Source: Amoebidium appalachense
Lineage: Eukaryota; Ichthyosporea
Assembly (NCBI GenBank): GCA_963693365.1
Contig: CAVNZM010000001.1
Location: 16,120,001-16,184,000 of the forward strand
Direction of reading: 5' to 3'
DNA: 64,000 nt
This document shows, piece by piece, positions 26,180 to 37,055 of the stretch. Numbering within the stretch: position 1 is the first letter of the stretch; each line of letters opens with the position of its first letter. Under the pieces are notes generated by a model. The model made no database searches. It was not told the DNA's origin and worked only from the letters and a program-made list of their open reading frames with translations. The position numbers and the translations under genes are program-made.

Positions 26180-26879
26180 TGCCGGACCTCAAATCCGGAA
26201 TTTGGAGGGGACCAAAGGCCATTTTGTGAGGCATCAAAAACCATCGAAACGTTGCTTAGTTGTTTTTATGACATCAAAATCGCTAAATATTCTTGCGATA
26301 CTAATGAAAAAGCCTAAAAAAACTATATATTTGATAATGAGAAAATTGAAATATAGTGCCCTAAAGTTGGGCCCGAGAGGATGTACGTACTCGGGGCTTT
26401 GAAGTAAAAAGAAAAAAACCAGCGGTTTCGGAGTCTACTGTGAACGCGCTGGGCTGAATGACGGTAGAGATCAGGTGATTCCCGTATCAAAACGGTTTTC
26501 GTTTCTAACCCAGAATGGAACGCACCTTTTTTAGTGCCGGACCTCAAATCCGGAATTTGGAGGGGACCTAAGGCCATTTTGTGAGGCATCAAAAACCATC
26601 GAAGCGTTGCTTAGTTATTTTTATGACATCAAAATCGCTAAATATTCTTGCGATACTAATGAAAAAGCCTAAAATAACTATATATTTGATAATGAGAATA
26701 TTGAAATATAGTGCCGTAAAGTTGGGCCCGAGAGGATATACGTACTCGGGGCTTTGAAATAAAAAGAAAAAAACCAGCGGTTTCGGATTCACTGTGAACG
26801 CGCTGGGCTGAATGACGGCAGAGATCAGGTGATTCCCGTATCAAAACTGTTTTGGTTTCTAACCCAGAATGGAACGCAC
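26180..26879 (-). repeat. Two tandem ~355-bp units, right arm
   Basis: Reverse-complement counterpart of 24281-24979, in the same order relative to the element ends. Confidence 0.85.
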
Positions 26880-27046
26880 TTTTTTTAGAGAAATTCGGCG
26901 ACATTTGTTTTACAACGTATTATATCATTGGTACTAAATATTGAAAATTTTAATGTAATAGAACTACCAATCCAATCACAAAAACCTCAAAGGTCTGCTA
27001 ACACCGATTTAGGGGGACACGGGGATGAGGACGGTAAATTCTATAT

Positions 27047-27087
<41 letters not shown>

Positions 27088-27593
27088 GGCCTGTGGCACA
27101 CACACACACACACACACACAAACACATGTACATTTTAATGTTTTAATAGCAGACAGTTGTTGAAAAAAAATAGAGTAAAAAAAACAACTAAATCAACTCA
27201 GTAATGTGAATATGACATTTGGGGCGAGTGTAGTAGAAGGGTTTGTGACTGATAATGCATTTATTTTTTTACACTAGAGCTACGGTGATTCAAGCTGGGC
27301 GGTGGTCATTGGTAATTTTTTTTATTTGTTTTTTTTTCACATTTACACACAAAGTAATAATCGAATAGAATACAAAAACAACTAAGAAGAAAAAAACGCA
27401 TACAACCTTCAGTTGGCCCACACACACACATTCACACACACACAAACATGCACACACACACACACACACACACACATAGACGTTGAACACAATGAAAGGA
27501 AATATATCTAGAAAACACGGGTGCCATGATTGCAGTCGCTGAGTATGAAAAGCATATAAAAAAATTTGGGGGGGCAGGGAATGGGAAGAGGGG

Positions 27594-27594
<1 letters not shown>

Positions 27595-27667
<73 letters not shown>
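27595..27667 (+). repeat. 73-nt pure G tract
   Basis: The longest uninterrupted mononucleotide run I noted in the window. Confidence 0.9.
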
Positions 27668-27668
<1 letters not shown>

Positions 27669-28198
27669 TGCTTTGAAGTAAACTGAGAATAGTATAATTG
27701 CAGTACTGACTTGTGAGCATGGTATATTGACACACACCGTAGAATGATGATTTTATGTTCGGGAACATTTCGGGGGGGGTGCCAATTCCAGACTTCACTG
27801 AAATATGTTGCCCACCTGGCACTCAGTGCACGTGGAAAGTTTTATTGCCTGTCCATGCATATCATCGGGTTACCAAACAGTTCTGTAAAATAAGTAAAAC
27901 AACAAAATAATAAAAATATTATAAATTTTTTGCAAGCAATTTAGAACATATTGCACTTGGTGGTTTTCAGCTACATGTTTTTGGAGGACCACAAGTAAAC
28001 TTGGTACTTCGGCAATGGCAATCTCTAGATCTCCCGGCCCTAGACTGATAACACAGTGTGGCAATTGCAAGAAAGGGGGGGGGGGGGGGGGGGGGGGGGG
28101 GGTAAATGAAAGGGAAAAGGGTCATAACATTTGGCAGATCCAGCAACTGCACGATTTGGGGGGGGGGGGGGGGGAGGAAGCGTGTGGCGGGGGGGCCA

Positions 28199-28233
<35 letters not shown>

Positions 28234-28332
28234 AGCGTGAGGCGAGGGAGGGGGGGGGGGGGGGGGGAGGGGGGGGAGAGGGGAGGTAACAACCACACAA
28301 CCCAACATCAATAACTGTCTCGTTATGTTTTG

Positions 28333-28352
28333 GCGCCGGCGACAGCCGGCGC
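28333..28352 (-). repeat. End hairpin module, right
   Basis: Reverse-complement copy of the left end hairpin, 16 nt inside the right outer end at 28368. Confidence 0.9.
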
Positions 28353-28368
28353 ACAGACCTACTTGTAT

Positions 28369-28572
28369 GAACAGCTGCAGCGTGCCGGGGGGTCCAACCA
28401 CATCTCATGGTTTCAAGCAGAATTATTTTAGTAAGCACAAAGTTGTTCGAAATGATTCGAAGTCTTTGCAGCCTGGTGGATCAGATTCTGTGTTTGCCAA
28501 AAGCGGAATATATTCTGTAGAAGGAACCTGCTTGCTGCAAGCTGATGCCACTATCGATCCACCACCAGCATA
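28369..28572 (+). other. Short open frame beside the palindromic element
   Basis: About 67 codons open to TAA at 28570-28572, with a mixed composition that is not low complexity. It begins at the element's right edge with no start codon of its own. It may be the tail of an exon interrupted by the element. No family recognised. Confidence 0.2.
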
Positions 28573-29369
28573 ACTCAGCAAGCAGGATGTTTCTGCTCAT
28601 ACAAGCGCTCCTCAGTTAATTAATATTGCTTGTTGCCCAACAAAGTTCTGCGTTTTTAAAAAAATCTCCTTGCAAAGCCGAATTCTACCTCTGTATTCTA
28701 CTCTGCTTGCACGTGTGCCTGCCATATTCACACACATGTGCACGCCGCAGTAACAAGCTTGCCACATATGTGCTGCGTAGATAGATGGTGATACCGGTGC
28801 ACGCGGTCCCCATGCCTTCTCTTACACTCCAACCACTCACATGATATGCCTGAGCGCCTCTGTTTGATATAAAAGACCTCGTCAGTATCTACAGTAACTA
28901 GTAATACAAACACATTACGTTTGTACCGGGGCACCCATTCATAATCACCGGCAGGCTTACTCTAGCGCTTGTAAACACACAGTATGCAGTATTTCTAGAA
29001 CAAGCATCCTCGTGTGTTCCAAGCAGACATGTATACGGTAACCATGAAAGCATCATTATTTTGTTGTGTGGCATGTGGTTTGCATGATTGTATACATGTG
29101 GCTCCCCAGGCATCAAGCACTAAGGGATATCTCCACACGAGTCCATCCAAAGCGTATAAAACGTGACCCCTTCCCGGCAACTAAAGTGACACTGGAAACA
29201 AGACAAGGGGCAAAAAAAAAAAAAAATGAAAACCATCTTGTGTGAGCAATCACTTCTATTCAGCTAGGAAAAATACAAAACAAAAAATAACAGGATTCTG
29301 ACCAACACTAATCATACTGCAATCCACTCTGCCTACCAGTCCAATATTCGATGTCTCTTCTATCTTTAT

Positions 29370-29414
<45 letters not shown>

Positions 29415-29737
29415 CCCGCCCGCCCGCCCTTGGAAACTCATCGAATACCGTCAAATTCATATTCAGAACAACCCCCCCCCCCCCCCCCCCCCCCCCCTTA
29501 CAAAAAGGGAAATTTTTCACAAATCACAGATGCTTCCTCCGTCCGGCTGATAAAAAACCCGTGACGGGATCTATAATAGGCGTGTGTAGCGCTCCCCCCC
29601 CCCCCCCCAAAAAAAAAAAAAAAAAAAAAAGAAAACACAAACACACACACACGCACACGCACCCCCCCCCCCCCCCCGCCCCTCCTCCTCCCCACCTCCC
29701 CCCATCCCCACCCACACACCCACACCCCGACCCTTCT
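28573..29737. other. Intergenic, 3' of glk
   Basis: Unique non-coding DNA to about 29370, then C tracts (29372-29410, 29471-29497, 29596-29609), an A-run and an AC-rich tract up to the glk stop. No gene seen. Confidence 0.5.
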
Positions 29738-29978
29738 CTAGCGGCGCAGTAGACGGTACAAGCCCACCAGTGCAGCAGCCACGGCCACCAACCCTAGTGA
29801 CGTCAGAGCCTCTGCCTTGGGCAGCAGGATACTGTTTGCACGCTTCTGCTCCGCCTCCACCTGCCGCAGGAGACGCACAGCAAGGTAGTGCGCACCCCTC
29901 TGCCCTACGTCCTCAACCATCACTACCTTCACTGGAACCTGTACGTGTACGTGTGAGGTCAGGGAGGGGGAGAGGGGG

Positions 29979-30031
<53 letters not shown>

Positions 30032-32094
30032 TGTGTGTGTGCGCGCGTATATGTGTGTATGTGTGTGTGTGTGTGTGTGTGGGGGGGGGGGGGGAGGGGG
30101 GGCCGTGTGGGTGCGTGTGGGTGCATGTGGCTGTGTGTGTCTGTGTGTTTGGGGGGGGGGGGGGGGGGGGGGGGGATGGGAAAGGGCGGGGGAGGGGGTG
30201 CGGAGGTGGGCGGAGGGGGGTAGTGTTAATATGTGGGTGTGTGGGTGTGTACAAATGTGGGTGAGTGTTAGAAGGGGTTAGCGTTTCTGGGTATATGATG
30301 CGGGTGTGTCTGTGTGTGTGCCTAGCGTGTGCGAAGAGCGTTTGTACGATCACCCCAATGAGCTGTGTTGAAACGTGTCTTTAATATCACGTATGTACAA
30401 CAACACAAGCCACCACAGCAAAAATCTCCATCAAGGCTCATACAAAGGAGTTTTAACGGGGGATAAAAAACTTAACACAGCGATAGGACAACACGACACA
30501 CACACTTGTGAACAACACAACATCATTATGTATCACACTTTCCAACGACGTCCATATGATAACATAAAACACTTTGCATGCTACAATAACAGATAAGCGC
30601 GCGCCGCCTGGTAGGGGCCGAAACTTTAGGCTACACAATGTCCCACAGTAGTGCAAAATGAAGGATTGGGGGGGGGGGGGGGGGGGGAGGGGGGGGGGGG
30701 TTTGAATGCGTCAAAAAGTACGAAGTACACAAGAACAAACGGATAACACGATGCAGAATGCAAGCCATACATAAAGAGTATGCATAATAAGCAGAGCCCA
30801 TCCTCAGGGAGGGCCTGCGGCATCGGGGGGGGGGAAGGGGCAGAGCAGAAAAGGGACGGATATCGGCTTTGATAGCGATGAGAACGATGCCTATGCATGT
30901 GAACGTGTAGGTCCACGTGTGGGTTGATGCATGTGTGTGTGTGTGCACACGCGCGTGCCTGTTTGTGTGCGCGCCCTTGTGTACGCACGTGCCTGTGTGT
31001 GTTGTGTGTGTGTGCGCACGCGTGCACGTGGGTTGTGTGTGCGCGTGTGTATGCAGGCCCATGCCAATGTTCGGTCTTCTAGTGCGCACGCTCTGATACG
31101 CGTGCGTGTGCGCACATACATGACCTGCATGTGCGCATGCACGTATGTGCGTGTGTGTGTGTCTGCTACATGCACGTGTGTGTGTCTGCTACATGCACGT
31201 GTGTGTGTCTGCTACATGCACGTGTGTGTGTCTGCTAAATGCACGTGTGTGTGTCTGCTACATGCACGTGTGTGCCTTCATGATGCACGTGCCCGTACCT
31301 GTCTGATGATGGGGCTGACCCTGCCCTTGTCCTGGTAGGCAGAGAGGAACAGACTGCTTCTCAGCCTTTCCACATTTTGCGCTGCAAACGTGCCTGTAAT
31401 ATACAACCTATCGAGCACAAATAAATCAGCAGATAGCAACCCCCCCCCCTCCCCCCCCCCCCCCCCCCACACACACACACATTACCTTTCCCGCCCCCTC
31501 CCCACCTCCTCACGCGTCATGACCCATCCCCGTTCCTCCCCCCCCCCTCCTCCCCCCCCCCCCCTCCCCCCCCTCCCTCCCCCCCCCCCCCCCCTCCCCT
31601 CCCTCCCCGGGCACACACGCTCGGCAGCTGTCCACTGACTTTTTCGTTTCTGGAGATACTATACGATTTCCCAACACCTCAATGCCTTCATAAGGCAGAT
31701 ATGTTCCCCGTCGACGTCGCGTTGCAGAACCATACTAGACTGGAAGGGGAATCACTGTGTCTGATATTGAAAACTACTTACCCCATGCCTACATAGTAAA
31801 TATTTGCCGTGAGAAGAAGGGGAACGGATACAGCAAGGAAAATAAAACCGGGAGTGGTGGTGGTGGTGGTGGTGGTGGTGGGGGGGGGGGGGGGGGGGAA
31901 TTAGGGGAGAAAGATAAATGCATGAAGGGAAGGTTGATCGAATTGAGAAGCGCGGAAGGGGTGGGGTGACCATGTAAATAGATGTGTGTGTGTGTGTACG
32001 TGTCTGTATATATTTCTTTCGTCCCCCATCACCCCACCACCACTCTCCTCGTGCGCGCGTGGGCGTCGGCGGCGGCGGCAGTGTCGGCGCGGGG

Positions 32095-32138
<44 letters not shown>

Positions 32139-33452
32139 CAACATACCCGCCATAGGGCAGCCACTTGAGAGCAGCACACCCCGCCTCCGACCCATATGTA
32201 GCTATGACGATATCCATTGTTTGGGCACACACCTCGTCTGTGTCTGCATACTTCATCACCACACTGCTCTTGACCGTGGCCGTGTCGATCTCATCCTTGA
32301 TGTGTGGCGACAGCTGTGTGTGTGTATGCGTGTGTGTGTGTGTGTGTGTGGGGGGGGGGGGTGGGGGGGGGGGGGGGGGGGGGGGGGGGAGGGGGGGGGA
32401 GGGGGTGAGGACGGGAGAGCGGGGAGGTGGGCACGGGGGGAGGGGAGGGAGGGAGGGGGGGGGGGGGGGGGGGGGAGGGGGGGGGGGAGGGAGGAAGGGG
32501 GGAGAGCGGGAGGTGGTGTTGGTGGTGGTGGTGGGTTTATGAGGGGGGGGGGGGGGGGGGGAAGGGGGGAGGAGGTGGTGGTGGGTGTGTGGGAGGGGGG
32601 GGGGGGGGGGGGGGAAGGGGGGGGGGAGGGAGGGAGGGGAAGAGGTTAGAATGAGTTACAGAGCAATTAGTACACATTCATGACCGATAACATGAATGAA
32701 CATTGCATAGCACATACAAAGAGAATGCATCATATGCAGAGACCATTCTCAGAAGAACGGGGGGGGGGGGGGGGGGGGGGAGGTGGAGGTGGAGGTGGAG
32801 GTGGCGGGGGTTACGGACGAGGGGGGAGGCGGGGGAGGGGGTGGAAGGTGGGGGTTAGGGTTTGTGGGGGGGGGGGGGTTGTGATTATGTGTTAGAGGGT
32901 TGGAAATCTGGAGGAGACAACAAAGAGCAACAACAAAGCGTCACAAAGGTGGGAAATCCAAAATTAAAACATTTTAAGCGTGCAGGCAGAAGACACTTGA
33001 ACAGAGCACATCATCAGGGGGGTTCCTATGCCTCCACAAAAGCATGGGCTTCTGCTCTTTATCCTCTCGCGCGTGGTTCCCAACCCATACTTTGTTTCAA
33101 CAGCAATAGGCGAGTCCACCCGTCTTGGCCAAAGACGAGCAGGGTTGTTCAAGGAGCAGCAATCTAAGAAAACAGAGTCTACAAAAACTGCAAGCAGACA
33201 AAAAGGAAGAAAACAAGCAGAGAAGTAGAGAATAAGCCGGGCTTCTACAAAGCTCCCCGATTTCCTAACCTATGGAGAAGGGGAGGGGAGGGAAGGGGGG
33301 AGGATGGGGGGGGGGGGGGGGGGGGGGGGGGGAAGGGGGAGAGGAGGGGACATGGAGACAGAGAGAAATAGAGAGGGAACTTAACCTGGCAACTATTGTT
33401 TTATTAGAGGGTTACCCCACGTAATAAACCAATAGGTTTTTTTTTTTTTTTT

Positions 33453-33500
<48 letters not shown>

Positions 33501-33976
33501 TTGTGGGAATGTGGGGATTTGGGGATTAGGGGATGTGTGCACGTGTGCATGTGTTGTGTATGTGTGCGTGTGCGTTGAGGTATGTGTGTTTAGTCTGCAT
33601 GTATGTGTGTGTGTGTGTGCACGTAGATGTGTGGCGTGTTACGGCGTGTGCGTGAGTGGGTCAGTTTGGAGTGCTATTGTCAGTACGTGCGTGTGTGCAT
33701 GTGTGTGTGTGTGCATGGCTGTGTGTGCATGGCTGTGTGTGCATGCACGCGCTGTGGTTTTCCGTGTGCATCTGTGCTTGGATGAACCCAGGGGTGAGTG
33801 CCTTGGGAAAATGGGGGGGGGGGGGGGGGGGGGGGGGAGGGAAAGAGGGCGGGGAGGCACGAAAAAGGGAGGGAAAGTGCTGATGGTGGTTGAAGGAAAA
33901 TACTGCAACAAGCGAGGGAGCGCATCCCCCCAGGGGGAAGGCGGGGTGGGGTGGGTGGGTGGGTGGGTGGGTGGGT

Positions 33977-34010
<34 letters not shown>

Positions 34011-34449
34011 GGGAAATGGACACGTGTTGTCGAGAACATTTTGAACCACGGCTAAACCGTCATATTCAAGTAAAGCATATGAACTGTCTGCGCACACAAT
34101 AAGAAAATGAAGGGACAGGCAACAGCGTGATACAGAATTTGACAACAGCCCCTCTCCCCCCCCCCCCCCCCCCCCTCCCCCCTCCCCCTCCCCTCCCCCC
34201 TCCCCTCCCCCCGACCCACCCACCCACCTTTGACTTGAACTTATCATGCTGTGCAAGGAAGTCAAACACGTTGACAATACCCCCTCAAAGACACTATTCT
34301 CTCCACCGACACCCTGAAATCCTCGTTGTATTTGGACTTGAGAAACTGCAACAGCTCAATCTCAAGTTCGTTCCGTGGCGCAAATTCACAGTGGCCCCCC
34401 TCTGACGGCCAGGCTGTGTAGATGTTGTTCTGGCATGTGAGATAGCACT

Positions 34450-34537
<88 letters not shown>

Positions 34538-34982
34538 AGAGGGGGAGGGGGGGGGGGGGGGGTAGGTGGATGGGTAACGGGTTGTGTGCGCGCCACTTGA
34601 GTGAGCAAGTGAGGAAGTGAGTGAGTGAATGTGTCTGTGTTTGTGTTTGTGTGTATGTGTGTGTGTGTGTGGGTGCATGTGTGTGTGTTTTTGCCTGTGT
34701 GTGTGTGTGCGTAGCCGTAGTTTGTAAGGGAAGAAGGGGGGGGGGGGGGGAGGGGGGGGGGGGGGGGGGGAGGAGAGGCATGTCAGTGAATGTCACGACT
34801 AATCACAGCCTCCGCGCGAGACAGGGACCGGGTGTCAGTGACCAGAGGGTTCTAATCAGAAAAGTCAGAGAGCTGGGTTAGAGCAGTTTGGTCATCATGC
34901 AGCCGTGTGTGTGTGTGTGTGTGTGTGTGTGCTTGTGCACATATCCTTTGGTTGTGCATGGAATAGAGACGTGGGCTCAAGC

Positions 34983-35071
<89 letters not shown>

Positions 35072-35367
35072 TGATGGAGTACGTGTGCGTGTGTGACTGA
35101 GGGTGGCTGAGAAGGCTATGTGTGTGTGTTGTCTGCATGCACGCGTGCGCGTGCGTGTGTGAATCTGTGAGTGTGTTAGTGTGTGAATGTGCTTGTGTGT
35201 GTGTGTGTGGGTGATTGTGTGTGTGTGTGTGGTGCCTACATGCATGCGCGTGCATGTCTATGCGTGCACGGAGGGTGTATGTCTGCACGCGCAGGTGCAT
35301 CGGTGTGTGTGGGCATATGTGAGTACGTGCTCTAAAAAAGGTGTTCTAAAACGATGGCATGGCATGA

Positions 35368-35441
<74 letters not shown>

Positions 35442-35573
35442 GGGGGGGGGGAAGGGATATGCATACCCAAGCCGGTGCCGGCACCAACACAGGCAATGGG
35501 AGCCCCCTGCATGAGGGACCATTAATATACCACAAATGAGGGTGGTCTTTTTTTTTTCTTTTCTTTTCTTTTT

Positions 35574-35629
<56 letters not shown>

Positions 35630-35651
35630 GGGTGCACACAGCCACACACAG

Positions 35652-35682
<31 letters not shown>

Positions 35683-35761
35683 AGGGAGGGAGGGAGGGAG
35701 GGAGGGAGGGAGGGAGGGAGGGAGGGAGGGAGGGAGGGAGGGAGGGAGGGAGGGAGGAGAG

Positions 35762-35823
<62 letters not shown>

Positions 35824-35890
35824 GATACATCACATGCTTTGGAGCAAGTGCCAGCGCACAACAGGGTTCTTTAGTAGGGCATACGTTGCA

Positions 35891-35958
<68 letters not shown>

Positions 35959-36172
35959 CGTGCACACGCATGTCTAAGCTTGTGGTGGTTTATGGTTTTA
36001 TGTGATTACACACAAGAACTTCCTTTGAGTGGGTCGGCTTGTGCTTGTGCTATTTTGTGAACATGTAGGGGAATGTGTCCGCATGATCCCGTCTGGGCAG
36101 GGAAACGTGCATGTCCGCGTGTGTGTCCGTTCTTCTCTTGCCTTTTCCCTCCCCTTAACACAACAGCCAAAC

Positions 36173-36242
<70 letters not shown>

Positions 36243-36975
36243 CCTACCACCCACCCACACTCCTACCCATCCACCCCCCCCCCCCCCCCAAACACACACC
36301 TACCTCTCATCCCCCCCCCCCCCCTCCCTCCCTCCCTCCACTCTCTCCCTCCTCCCCCCCCCTCCCCCCCCCCCCCACAAAAAAAAAAAAAAAATCCGAC
36401 AACATACCGACACCTCCGGAGCGTCCTGTATCGTAACCGTCTCATGCGGCGCAAGGGTGAGCAGGCCATAGCCCATGCTGACGAAATCGTTGATCAGATC
36501 TATGCGATCGATATTCAGCTGCCGCTCAAGCATCTGCCCGTCAATCACCCAGTTACTGCGATTACTGAACGTCACCCGGTTGCTATCTACCGGCCCGGCA
36601 ACCGCGAAACATGCCGCCGTCACCCGCGGCCCGTATGGACCTTTCCCACCGCGCGGATTGTAGCAGTTTTCGAGAAAGGTTTCGACAACCTGAGGGGAAA
36701 GAAGAGAGACCGTTTAGTGGGTTTTTTTTTTTTTTTTTTTTTGTGGGGTGGGGTGGGGGGGGGGGGGGGGGGGGGGGTGAGGCAATGTGGGTATTTTAGC
36801 TCTGCACGGCGTGAGCAAATGAGCGGGAGATTGGGGAAGCGTGGGGAGGGTAAGAGCGGCCAAGAAAAATCCCCCCCCCCCCCCCCCTCCCCCTTCTGTA
36901 AGGGAAGGTGCAGATTTGGTGGATGGTGGGGCGCTAAATGGAAACTAGCACGTGAGGTCATCCGGACCGGCACGT

Positions 36976-37055
<80 letters not shown>

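Larger units (their letters stand above)
15926..28368. mobile_element. Giant palindromic (foldback/TIR) element with nested insertions
   Basis: The two ends are long inverted repeats. The left arm is 15926-16108 plus 22494-24991; the right arm is 26168-28368. They match closely apart from homopolymer lengths, scattered substitutions and two insertions confined to the left arm. Both outer ends begin ACAAGTAGGTCTGTGCGCC and carry the same GC-rich hairpin. TA flanks each end (TA/CAAG and CTTG/TA), as expected for TA-target transposons such as Tc1/mariner relatives; that class is inference. The centre, 24992-26167, shows no transposase, so the element looks non-autonomous or decayed. Direct palindromic duplication without transposition is an alternative. 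Confidence 0.8.
26168..28368 (-). repeat. Right inverted-repeat arm
   Basis: Reverse complement of the left arm. It lacks both the copia element (empty site in the G tract at about 28157-28174) and the retroposed segment (empty site at 27801-27806). Its G tract 27595-27667 is 73 nt, against 41 nt at the matching left-arm position. Confidence 0.85.
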
